Source: JACQAP01 sp035275265
GTDB lineage: Bacteria; Pseudomonadota; Gammaproteobacteria; Burkholderiales; JACQAP01
DNA length: 64,000 nt
Direction: 5' to 3'
Assembly: GCA_035275265.1 (NCBI GenBank)
Contig: DATENC010000018.1
Coordinates: 1 to 64,000, forward strand
How positions within the stretch are numbered: the first letter of the stretch is position 1; each line of letters begins with the position of its first letter. The translations under genes were made by a program, and so were the position numbers. The notes below the pieces were generated by a model, which was given only the letters and a program-made list of their open reading frames with translations, made no database searches and was not told the origin of the DNA. Of this stretch, positions 49,822 through 58,430 are shown piece after piece.

Positions 49822-52800
49822 ATGCTGCATTTGAAGCGTGTATTGCTCTGGGCTGGATTTGTTTTTTCCGCGCTGGTCGTAGCGGTCATTTGCGTCGTGC
49901 TGTCCGCCCCGCTGTGGATCAATGAAGCCGCGGTAAAAAGCGAAATCGCCGGTCTGGTGTCGCGCGCGACCGGCGACATCCTGGAACTCGACCGCCTCCA
50001 ACTCGACTACTTTCCGCTTCCAGGTGTAGTGATCTCTCGCCCGAAGTACTCGGTGCCGGGTGTGGCCGAAATCCAGGCCGAGACCGCCGCGGTCACAATC
50101 GATTTTTGGGCGCTTCTGTCAGGCCGCGTTCAACCGCGGGTGGTGAACATCAGGGGCGCGCGCATTACGATACGCCTGCCGGTCACCGAACCAGGCACCG
50201 AGCCGCTTTCCCTGGAAACTGCCGAGCTGCGGCTCCGACAAGTTATCGGGCAAGTCACCGGAGCGGTGCCGAACCTGCAAGCGACGATGGAAGATGCTCG
50301 CGTGCAGGTGCTGGTCGGCGACCGCGCGCCGTTGATTTTGCAGGCAGTGAACGCGAGCGTCGGTGTTTCTGAACGCAGCATCGACGTGGAGTTTGCCTGC
50401 ACGTCGAATCTGTGGGAAAAACTAGCACTCGCATTCACGCTCTCGGGCGCTGATCTTGGCGGAACGGGACGTGCCAACGTCGTCGGCCTGCAAACGAATG
50501 GCCTGTACAGTCTGCTGGGATTGGCACCCGACTCGTCGAACGTGGACACGGTGATCATCGGTCGGTTCGACTGGCGCATGCAGGGGCTGCGCAACCTGAG
50601 CGCCGATCTAATCGCGTCCGCGGCAGAAGTCACGCTGCGGCGCGGGACCAACTTGCACGTGTTTTCCGGGGTGACCGTCGCTGCGGGATTCCAATCCAAA
50701 GGCCACGCGCTGGAAGCGAATTTGCATCGACTTTACCTGCGCTCGCCACACCTGCTGCTGAGCGGAAAGTTGGCGCGCAGTGAAAGCGGCGCTTATGTGC
50801 TGGAAGGAGAGGCGATGGGTGTGGACGTCGACGAGCTTTTGGCCGCCGCTCGGGACATCGCGCCGGAAATTCCCTGGATCGCGCAGCCGCCCTTCGAAAT
50901 CGACGGCGGAAATATCAGCGCACTGCGAATCGGCAGCCATGCCGATGCGCGCTCGGAGTTGCTGCGCCTCGATCGATTGCAGGTCGAAGCCGCGCTCGAA
51001 GGCGTCGGCATCGACTTCACGCGCAAGGGCATCCGCATCCGTGATGTCGATTGCCGCGTCTCGATCGATCGCGGTGTACTGCGCGTACGGGGCCTGACGG
51101 CCCGCTTGGGACAATCGGTTGTTCGCAACGCGCGTCTCGTAGCAGATCTTCTGACCGAGCCCATTGTGCTGAATGCCGAGACCGAGGCGACGCTCGAACT
51201 TTCGGAAGCCCTGGTCCTGGCGAAGCAGATGCTGCCCGCCAGCAAATTCCGATCACGGCTGAATGATCTGGAGCAGGTCAAAGGCACGGCAATTGTCCGT
51301 CTCGCGATGGAGGGCAGCCTCAAAGAGCCGCGGCTGCGGGTCGATGTCCAGGAGATGAATCTGGTCGCGCGCCACCGTGCAGTGCCAATGCCCGTCCGGC
51401 TATCGAAGGGCCAGGCCGGCTACACCGGCGACCAGGTATCTTTGCACGCACTGGATGGTCATATCGGCGATTCGAGTTTTACGGGGCTTGATGCTTCCTT
51501 CGGTTTGAAGCCGCCCCATCGATTCAACGTCCGTCACGAACGCGCTGCACTGTTGACGGCGGAACTGTTTCGCTGGGCCGCTTCCTATCCGGATCTTGCC
51601 AAAGCGCTGGCCGCAATAAGAAGTGTTTCGGGCAAGATCGAGTTGTCGGGCTCGCAGGCGCGAGGATCGTTCCAAAACCTGGAAGACCTGCTGTTCAGCA
51701 CCATCGCAACGCCGCGCGGCCTGGTGGTTCTCGCGCCGGATATCGGTCCGGAGCTCAAACTCGACGGCGGCGTCGTCGAGATCTCCCAACGCGAGGTCGA
51801 GATGAAGGGCGTTGGCGTCGCGTTCGTGGATGCTGCATTGAGCGTGTCCGGGCACGTTCCCAACTATCGCGAACGACCAACCGATCTGGATGTCATCGCT
51901 AGCGGGAAGCTGGGCGCCGAGGCGGTTGCCTGGATCTACAACGCCACCCAAACTCCACGCGCGCTACAGGTGCGCGCACCGATTGAAGTCGCCGACGTGG
52001 TCGCCAAGGTGAGGGGTGTGGACGATGTCCACGTCAAAGGGCGATTTAGCATTGCGGGAGGACCGGTGCTCGGGGTCGAAGGCCGGCGCGTTGCAAGGAT
52101 TCTGGAAATCGACAAAGTCACGGTGAAGGATTTGGATTCCGATGCCAGCTTCGGCGGAAAACTTGCGTACGGAAACGCAGAAGGCTGGTTCAAGGGACGA
52201 CTGTCCGGAAAGACGCTGCCGCAAGTCTTCGTTGCCCCGGCGTACGCGATTGGCGAACTCAGGGGCGACCTTGCCGTGAAAGTAGACCTTGCCAGGATCG
52301 CAGAGGCGACGGCGCGAGGGCATCTTGAGGGTTCCGGCATCAGCGTCGCGCGAGGATGGCCGACCCCCATCGAGGTGGAGAAATTCGCACTCGAGGCGGA
52401 CAACGGCAAAGTCGTGGTCAAACAAGCCGACGTGTCCAGCGGCGAGAACCGAATCGCGCTTACCGGCACCATCGAGCGCCGCGACCACAAGTTCGTCGTC
52501 GATGCCGAACTGCGCTCAGACCGAATTGTAATGCCCCAATTCGCCAAGGCCACGGAAACGGCGGACGAACATGAACCAGTTGCATTCGATCTGTCGAAAG
52601 TTCCGTTCGAGGGACGCGTCGCGGTGAACGTCCAGAAGTTCAAACGGGACTCGCTCGAAATCGACGGATTGATCGCCGACGCAAAATTGGCGGATGCGAA
52701 GGTCGATCTGGGCATCACCAACGCAACGGTATGCGGAATCAATCTATCCGGAACCGCCACCGGGGGAACCGACGACTTGCGGGTCATCGCCACTTTGCGG

Positions 52801-53472
52801 GCGCGCGACGCGCCACTCGCAGGATCCATTGATTGCCTCACTGGAGAACATATTCAGGCAAGCGGTCAGGTGGATCTGGACGCGCAATTCACGTCCCAGG
52901 GTGCACTGGGTTCGCTGAAGGAGAACCTCGATGGGACTTTTTCGGTTACCGCCCGCGACGGCCATCTGCAGAAAGCCGCTCCGCTGCAAAGAGTGTTCGA
53001 GCTGCTCAACGTGACCGAAGCCGTGCGCGGAGAGAAACTCGAATTGGGATTGACCGGACTACCTTACCGGACCATGAGCGTCCGCGGCGCACGGGAGGGG
53101 AAAGTCCTTCGGTTTGAAGAGATGACGCTCGACGCACCCGTGGTCCAGATCGTGGCGTCGGGCCGGATTGATACCGACACGGACAAGCTGTCCTTCGATG
53201 TATTGGTCGCGCCGCTGCAGACGGCTAACTATGTCCTTGAGCACATACCGCTGTTGAACAAGATATTCGGCGGCTCGGTACTGGCGGTGCCAGTGCAAGT
53301 ATCCGGCACTTTGACGAATCCGGTCGTCGTGCCTCTGGGTCCCGGCGCGGTCGCCAGGCGTTTGACGGATATCATCGGCAACGTCCTCAAACTGCCGGCC
53401 GATGCGATCACGATCATTTCACCCGGCACAAAATCGCAAGGTAAGAGCCCACCCGACATGGAGTTGAAGTAA
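49822..53472 (+). CDS. Large AsmA-family envelope protein (1216 aa)
   Basis: An N-terminal membrane helix (about 8-29) is followed by a very long beta-rich chain. Marks of the AsmA/TamB/YhdP superfamily are the start segment LVSRATGDILELDRLQLDYF with FPLPGVVISR, the repeated pattern of short hydrophobic strands alternating with Gly/Asp turns, and a C-terminal module with VDLDAQFTSQGALGSLKENL, GTFSVTARDGHL and the closing VPVQVSGTLTNPVVVPLGPG. Such proteins bridge inner and outer membranes and are proposed to carry phospholipids. Size lies between AsmA (about 620) and YhdP (about 1260). Located before the second TAXI gene (57 bases). Confidence 0.82.
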   Translation: MLHLKRVLLWAGFVFSALVVAVICVVLSAPLWINEAAVKSEIAGLVSRATGDILELDRLQLDYFPLPGVVISRPKYSVPGVAEIQAETAAVTIDFWALLSGRVQPRVVNIRGARITIRLPVTEPGTEPLSLETAELRLRQVIGQVTGAVPNLQATMEDARVQVLVGDRAPLILQAVNASVGVSERSIDVEFACTSNLWEKLALAFTLSGADLGGTGRANVVGLQTNGLYSLLGLAPDSSNVDTVIIGRFDWRMQGLRNLSADLIASAAEVTLRRGTNLHVFSGVTVAAGFQSKGHALEANLHRLYLRSPHLLLSGKLARSESGAYVLEGEAMGVDVDELLAAARDIAPEIPWIAQPPFEIDGGNISALRIGSHADARSELLRLDRLQVEAALEGVGIDFTRKGIRIRDVDCRVSIDRGVLRVRGLTARLGQSVVRNARLVADLLTEPIVLNAETEATLELSEALVLAKQMLPASKFRSRLNDLEQVKGTAIVRLAMEGSLKEPRLRVDVQEMNLVARHRAVPMPVRLSKGQAGYTGDQVSLHALDGHIGDSSFTGLDASFGLKPPHRFNVRHERAALLTAELFRWAASYPDLAKALAAIRSVSGKIELSGSQARGSFQNLEDLLFSTIATPRGLVVLAPDIGPELKLDGGVVEISQREVEMKGVGVAFVDAALSVSGHVPNYRERPTDLDVIASGKLGAEAVAWIYNATQTPRALQVRAPIEVADVVAKVRGVDDVHVKGRFSIAGGPVLGVEGRRVARILEIDKVTVKDLDSDASFGGKLAYGNAEGWFKGRLSGKTLPQVFVAPAYAIGELRGDLAVKVDLARIAEATARGHLEGSGISVARGWPTPIEVEKFALEADNGKVVVKQADVSSGENRIALTGTIERRDHKFVVDAELRSDRIVMPQFAKATETADEHEPVAFDLSKVPFEGRVAVNVQKFKRDSLEIDGLIADAKLADAKVDLGITNATVCGINLSGTATGGTDDLRVIATLRARDAPLAGSIDCLTGEHIQASGQVDLDAQFTSQGALGSLKENLDGTFSVTARDGHLQKAAPLQRVFELLNVTEAVRGEKLELGLTGLPYRTMSVRGAREGKVLRFEEMTLDAPVVQIVASGRIDTDTDKLSFDVLVAPLQTANYVLEHIPLLNKIFGGSVLAVPVQVSGTLTNPVVVPLGPGAVARRLTDIIGNVLKLPADAITIISPGTKSQGKSPPDMELK

Positions 53473-53529
53473 ATTCTCGATAGTTCTCGAAGACCGGCAA
53501 TCGAGGCAATCAAAGGAAGTGCCCGGATC

Positions 53530-54840
53530 ATGAATCAGACGACGCCGAAAAGGCCCGCCCGAGTATCGTTGAGATCGCCGTTTCTGCTGCCGGCGATCAG
53601 TGTATTCGCATTCGTCGTTGCTTTCGCTGCGCTGCTTGCCGTGCTCAGTCCCGCGCCCCCGCGCACTGTAATGATGGCCACCGGTGCGCCGGGTAGCGCC
53701 TATGCCGAGTTCGGCGAACGTTACCGCGCCCTGCTTGCCCGTCACGGCGTCACGCTGGAACTGGTAGCGACCAACGGTGCAGTGGACAATGTCCGTGCGC
53801 TGGGCGACGCAAGTTCCGGCGTGAGCGTAGCGTTCGTGCAGGGCGGAATCGCCCATGCAGAAAAGGCACCCGAACTGGTCTCTCTCGGCACGGTTTTCTA
53901 CGAGCCGGTATGGTTTTTTGTCCGCGGCGATCTGCCGCTTGCATCCAGGCACATGCTCGCCGGACGGCGCGTATCCATCGGCCCCGAGGGCAGCGGAACG
54001 CACCAGCTCGCCTCCGACCTGATAACTGCGGTGGGTCTGGACGTGACCGGCACCCAGATGCTCGACCTGACCGCACAGAATACTGGCGAGGCACTGCTTC
54101 GTGGCGAGATCGATATGGCGGTCATGGTGGCACCGTGGGAATACACGGTGGTGCGCCAACTGCTTGCTTCCGAGCGCATCAATGCGATTTCCTTTCGGAG
54201 AGCGGATGCGCACATCGCTTTGCGTCCGTACTTGAACAAGCTGGTCGTACCGCAGGGTGTTGCGGACCTCGCAAAGGACCGGCCACCCACTGATGTCGTG
54301 TTGGTCGCCCCAAAATGCAGTCTGGTAGTGCGCAACGATCTCCATCCCGCAATCCAGTACCTGCTGCTCGATGCTGCCATGCAACTCCACTCCAAGCCGG
54401 GAATTTTCCAGAAAGCCGGCCAGTTCCCTGCCGCCGAGCCGATCGACTTGCCGTTGAGCGAACAGGCGCAGCGGTTCTACCAAACGGGTCCGCCGTTCCT
54501 GCAGCGCTATCTGCCGTTCTGGCTGGCGGTCTTCGTTGCTCGCTTGCTGTTGCTGCTCATTCCTATCCTCGGCGTAGCCTATCCGACGGTGCGGTTGCTG
54601 CAGGCGATCTACGGATGGGGAATGCGCCGCCGTATTTTCAACCTCTACGGCGAACTAAAGTTCCTGGAAGCCGACCTCGAGGCGCGCGCACCTGGGGCGC
54701 CGGCGGAAGATCTTCAGGCGTCCCTGGAAAAGCTCGAATTCAGAGCCAATCATATGAGGGTGCCGGTCGGCTTCGCGCACATGCTGTACACGTTGCGGAC
54801 ACACATCGGCCTGGTGCGCGCGCGTCTGGAACAGCGCTAG
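53530..54840 (+). CDS. Membrane-anchored TAXI-family solute-binding protein, second copy
   Basis: A 436-residue paralogue of 5294-6649; AAGGA precedes the ATG. One N-terminal helix (about 20-42), TAXI domain (VMMATGAPGSAYAEFGERYR, SVAFVQGG, LVSLGTVFYEPVWFFVRG, GRRVSIGPEGSGTHQ), then the same PPFLQRYLPFWLAV segment and second hydrophobic stretch (about 322-350). The tail (RRRIFNLYGELKFLEADLEA) matches the first copy almost residue for residue. No TRAP permease nearby. The tails suggest that a cytoplasmic partner or oligomer contact is conserved. It converges with the Omp85-like gene, whose stop lies 4 bases away. Confidence 0.85.
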   Translation: MNQTTPKRPARVSLRSPFLLPAISVFAFVVAFAALLAVLSPAPPRTVMMATGAPGSAYAEFGERYRALLARHGVTLELVATNGAVDNVRALGDASSGVSVAFVQGGIAHAEKAPELVSLGTVFYEPVWFFVRGDLPLASRHMLAGRRVSIGPEGSGTHQLASDLITAVGLDVTGTQMLDLTAQNTGEALLRGEIDMAVMVAPWEYTVVRQLLASERINAISFRRADAHIALRPYLNKLVVPQGVADLAKDRPPTDVVLVAPKCSLVVRNDLHPAIQYLLLDAAMQLHSKPGIFQKAGQFPAAEPIDLPLSEQAQRFYQTGPPFLQRYLPFWLAVFVARLLLLLIPILGVAYPTVRLLQAIYGWGMRRRIFNLYGELKFLEADLEARAPGAPAEDLQASLEKLEFRANHMRVPVGFAHMLYTLRTHIGLVRARLEQR

Positions 54841-54844
54841 AGCG

Positions 54845-56128
54845 TCAGAACGCCTCGCCGACGCCGACATAGATCGCAGTGTCGTCCTTGCCGCGAGCAA
54901 TATCGACCCGGAAATTGATGGGATGCTGCTTGCTGATCCGGTAACGAATCCCGGCGCCCACGCTCGGCAGCAGATTGTCGCTGTTCAGATCGCCCACATC
55001 GGGTGCGACTTCGCCGACCCCGGCAAAGACGACGACGCCGAATCGTTCCGTCAGGCCGCGCCTGTATTCTCCCTGGACTGCGAACATCATGCGGTCAATG
55101 TACTGTCCGGAGATATAGCCGCGAAGGTCGGTGCCGCCGATACGGGCGAGCGCGAAGAACGGTGCGTCTCCCGAGCTGAATGCCGTGATGCCGCGCAACG
55201 CCAGAACTTGGCGATCACCGAGTCCGAGATAGCGATTGTATGCAAGCGAATTCGAGGTGTAGTTGAAGTCGCTTCCAAGCGTATCGGTGAACTGGTCCAC
55301 CTTGACGTCGAATAGCGACCCCTCGGTCGGATAGAACTGGTTGTCGCGCGAATCGTACTGGACGCGCAGTCCCACGGCGGCCAGCTTCGATGAAAGAAGG
55401 ATCTCCGGCAGCGGGGGAGAACCGGGCGGCAGTTGCGGAAGGTCCGTGTCCAACCTGACATCCGTGCGGCCATAGAGCAGCCGCAATCCAACATACCAGT
55501 CCGTGAACGTCTCGCGCAGTACCTCGAACAATCCGCCTGTCACTTGCTGGTTAAGCGGTATCGACTGATTCGTGTCGCCCGCCTCGCTGCCGACTCCGAA
55601 GAAATCGTAGTTGACATCGGCGTACCCGGCGGCCATCAGCATCCGCCAGGTGTCATTTTTCAGATTCATCTTGTGAAAAGCCGCGGCGGCCCAGGTCCCG
55701 TTCTCGCTGTACGACCCGGCAATGCCGGTCGTCCAAGGCGGCGAATCACGACTCTCCGACGCGGGTTTGTAGATGGCCATCAAGGGCACTGCTAGACCCC
55801 ATCCGAGCGTCGGATTGAGGGACGGGATCGGAACGATCACGATCTCTCGCTTCTTGTCCGGTTCCTTTGAATCCGAAACGGCCTGGCGATCGAGTTCGCC
55901 GAGATCGCCGCCGTTTTCCGGACTTGGAGTGGGCGGCAGACCTTTGTCGAATGCGTCCGAATAGCGGGATTCGATCTTTTTAACCAGATAGCCCGGCTGC
56001 AGCGGAGTGTTCGCGTTTGCGTCCGCGGTATCGGCAGCGTGGAGGGCGATCGGCCAGTACAGGCCTATCAGGATGACAGGCAGGGCGATAGCACCAAAGA
56101 GAGCCATCAGCGGGGTGTGCGGGGTCAT
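54845..56128 (-). CDS. Omp85-like outer-membrane barrel (surface antigen D15 type)
   Basis: A 427-residue exported protein. ATG 56128 gives a normal signal (MTPHTPLMALFGAIALPVIL, ending ALHAAD); the longer open frame has only charged residues. After a Pro/Glu/Asp-rich linker, the barrel begins IVIVPIPSLNPTLGWGLAVP. Typical Omp85 features are VGLRVQYDSRDNQFYPTEGS and FALARIGGTDLRGYISGQYI, with the family R-G-Y at the second. It ends DDTAIYVGVGEAF with terminal Phe. No POTRA domains. It resembles the 34573-35715 protein in layout. It follows the HAD gene on the same strand, 243 bases away. Confidence 0.82.
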   Translation of the reverse strand: MTPHTPLMALFGAIALPVILIGLYWPIALHAADTADANANTPLQPGYLVKKIESRYSDAFDKGLPPTPSPENGGDLGELDRQAVSDSKEPDKKREIVIVPIPSLNPTLGWGLAVPLMAIYKPASESRDSPPWTTGIAGSYSENGTWAAAAFHKMNLKNDTWRMLMAAGYADVNYDFFGVGSEAGDTNQSIPLNQQVTGGLFEVLRETFTDWYVGLRLLYGRTDVRLDTDLPQLPPGSPPLPEILLSSKLAAVGLRVQYDSRDNQFYPTEGSLFDVKVDQFTDTLGSDFNYTSNSLAYNRYLGLGDRQVLALRGITAFSSGDAPFFALARIGGTDLRGYISGQYIDRMMFAVQGEYRRGLTERFGVVVFAGVGEVAPDVGDLNSDNLLPSVGAGIRYRISKQHPINFRVDIARGKDDTAIYVGVGEAF

Positions 56129-56371
56129 TCGAATTTTTACTGGCTCGTCCGCCGGCTCTATGGCGCCCACATACCCATGACTCTACCTCATTCAGGGACA
56201 GCATTCTCGCGCGCGGTGGCGCCGCCATTGGCGATGTCGAAATGGTTTTGTGGAGATCGCTCGGAGTCCTACACGAGATCGGCGAGCGCCGACGGTGCGG
56301 GGTTCCATGCCGCTATCTGGATCGCATTCGGAAATTTCTGTTCCCCGGTTCTCCGGCGGATGTCGACATCG

Positions 56372-57376
56372 CTATTGATCGTTTGCAAACACGCGGTTCC
56401 AGTCGCGCTTCATGTCCACGACCGTCCAGCCCTTGGCATTGGCTTCGTCCAGCGCCTTGTTCAAAGTTCCGATTTTCGACTTGCGGTCATAGGCCCACTC
56501 GCGCTCGGCGTCGGTGTGATGGACCAGTCCCGCGAAACGGGCTCCGCTGCCGGCGGCGGTCCATTGCAACATCTGCAGGTCGCCGTCGGAGTTGCCGAAG
56601 GCGAACACGGGACGGCGACCGATGAATTTCTGGATTCCGACCGGCTTGCCGGGACCATCATCGACATGGTCGACTTTGGCCTCCTTGGTCAGTATGGGCG
56701 TGCCGTCCTTGAACGAGAATTTGAGTCCTCCCATGCTGCCGATCACCTGCTCCGGTGGTATGTCATACACACGCTCCGCGAATACGCGCATGAACTCGAC
56801 GCCCCCACCCGAAACGATGTAGGTTTTGAAGCCGTTTTCCCTGAGATAGTCGAGCAATTCCAGCATCGGCCGATAGACCATCTCGGTATAGGCGCGTTTG
56901 GTCTTCGGATGCCGCGCGCTGGCAAACCAGTCGGAGACGATTGCGGAGAATTCATCCGTGGTCATGCCTGCATGCGTTGCGGCCATGAGTTGGACCAGGC
57001 CGTTTTTTCCCGAGGCAGTCAGGGCCTTCATGTCGCCTTCGATGACGGCCTTGTAAGGCTGCCGCGTTTTCCATTCGGGATGCTTCGGCGCCAGCGCCCG
57101 AATCCGGTCGAACACAAATGCGAACTGAAAATAAATCGTTTGTTCGGCCCAGAGCGTGCCGTCGTTATCGAAGACAGCGATGCGTTCGGCGGGCGGGACG
57201 AAATCCGTTCCGTCTTCCCGGGTAACTTGCGCCACGAAATCGAAAATGGCCTGCCGGGTCGGACCTTCGTTCCAGGACGGCAGAACGTCGGCACTCCATG
57301 CTGCCGGAACGCCGCAGAACAGCAGAACGCAGAACAGCGAAAATTCTACGAGTTTGGAAATCCCCACGAGCTTCAT
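56372..57376 (-). CDS. Periplasmic HAD-family phosphatase
   Basis: A 334-residue exported phosphatase with signal ending PAAWSA. HAD motif I is D70-N-D72-G-T (RIAVFDNDGTLWAEQ). Later motifs are YIVSGGGVEFMRVFAERVYD and FAFGNSDGDLQMLQWTAA. It matches the first 325 residues of the HAD-CAP fusion at 9580 along its whole length, including HHTDAEREWAYDR near the end. It hydrolyses a phosphoester of unknown kind outside the cytoplasm. Operator copy D, a perfect palindrome, lies 92 bases upstream, so both HAD genes in the window stand under this motif. Confidence 0.88.
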   Translation of the reverse strand: MKLVGISKLVEFSLFCVLLFCGVPAAWSADVLPSWNEGPTRQAIFDFVAQVTREDGTDFVPPAERIAVFDNDGTLWAEQTIYFQFAFVFDRIRALAPKHPEWKTRQPYKAVIEGDMKALTASGKNGLVQLMAATHAGMTTDEFSAIVSDWFASARHPKTKRAYTEMVYRPMLELLDYLRENGFKTYIVSGGGVEFMRVFAERVYDIPPEQVIGSMGGLKFSFKDGTPILTKEAKVDHVDDGPGKPVGIQKFIGRRPVFAFGNSDGDLQMLQWTAAGSGARFAGLVHHTDAEREWAYDRKSKIGTLNKALDEANAKGWTVVDMKRDWNRVFANDQ

Positions 57377-57468
57377 GTTTGAATCAGGATCCTTTTCAGT
57401 GACGCGGTGGCGCAGCCGAATCTCATCGAGCCTGAGGAAACTTTGTCAGATCGCTTGCGGGTCTGATA

Positions 57469-57486
57469 TTGGACTTTGGTCCAATG
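57469..57486 (-). promoter_or_regulatory. Operator copy D, perfect palindrome ATTGGACCAAAGTCCAAT
   Basis: A perfect 7-4-7 inverted repeat, read on the minus strand as ATTGGAC-CAAA-GTCCAAT. It lies in the gap between the MipA-like gene stop (57549) and the HAD gene start (57376), facing the latter at 92 bases. The CAAA spacer is the same as in copies A and B. Confidence 0.6.
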
Positions 57487-57548
57487 ATGGATTGCATGCC
57501 CCGCTTCAACGGGATTCCGGTCGCAACAGATACTACTTTGCAGAGCGG

Positions 57549-58388
57549 CTATCTCCAGACGTATCCGATCCCCACGCCACCGGTCAACTGATTGCGGTCG
57601 CCGCGCTGCGTGACGATCGGGCTGTCGCCGGGATCGCCTGCAATGCGCTGATAGAAAAGACCGGTGCCTGCGTACCACTGTGGACTGAGTTGAAAAATAA
57701 CGGCCGGCCATGCATACCACTGTCGCAAGCCGCCGCCGGGAGAGAAGACTGGCAGACCGCTGGCGGCCGAACCTGCGGGCGTGACGCCGTAAAACGTCTG
57801 GTTGTAGTTGGCGCTGCCGTACGACACGCCACCACCGAGTCCAAGAAATACTTTGCGGCTCAGCGGCAGCCAGAAGCTGGCGAAACCGCCAGCATTCAGT
57901 CCGTCGTAGGTATTCCCGAGATCCGTCATCGCAGTCGCACCCAGACGCAGCCGCCATGGGATGCCTTGCGTGTTGGTCTTAGTCCAGCTCACCATCAAAC
58001 CGCCTTCCAAGGTGCTGTCCACCTCCGGCAGTTTAGCTATGACTTCATCCTTCACATTGGAGCGGCCAAAACGCAGGCCCAGGACCGGACCGATCTGCCA
58101 GGTCGGCGAGTCGAGCAGGTTCATGTCGCCCATCGGGCCGTACCATTCGATGAAGCGGTTGCTGTCCTTGAACTGGTAGCGCATGGCGGGAACGATGCCC
58201 CCGATGTACTCGTCGGCGCCTGAATACGCGGTTGTGGTGCCGACGCCGGCGGCTACCATGTTGGGCAGTACGTCGATCGTCATCATGGCTGCGGCGAGTG
58301 GAGAGGCGACCATGATTACGATTGCCGACAGCGCGCGACGAGCGACCGCGACTGACTTTAGCCCAGATGTGCGGGATGCGTGCTGCAT
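57549..58388 (-). CDS. MipA/OmpV-like outer-membrane protein
   Basis: A 279-residue exported barrel with signal ending SPLAAA. The mature part has VGTTTAYSGADEYIGGIVPA, a typical MipA start. It continues with IGPVLGLRFGRSNVKDEVIA, an EGGLMVSW strand, and the closing GDRNQLTGGVGIGYVWR, matching the end of MipA/OmpV proteins (VGVGYRF-like). MipA in E. coli links murein hydrolase and synthase; other members bind kanamycin or solutes. Specific role unknown. The gene is 42 bases after the DUF1254 gene stop on the same strand and probably shares its promoter (operator copy E). Confidence 0.78.
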   Translation of the reverse strand: MQHASRTSGLKSVAVARRALSAIVIMVASPLAAAMMTIDVLPNMVAAGVGTTTAYSGADEYIGGIVPAMRYQFKDSNRFIEWYGPMGDMNLLDSPTWQIGPVLGLRFGRSNVKDEVIAKLPEVDSTLEGGLMVSWTKTNTQGIPWRLRLGATAMTDLGNTYDGLNAGGFASFWLPLSRKVFLGLGGGVSYGSANYNQTFYGVTPAGSAASGLPVFSPGGGLRQWYAWPAVIFQLSPQWYAGTGLFYQRIAGDPGDSPIVTQRGDRNQLTGGVGIGYVWR

Positions 58389-58430
58389 TGAATTTCCCGA
58401 CGGCGCCGCCTGGATTACGTGCGCGGATCG

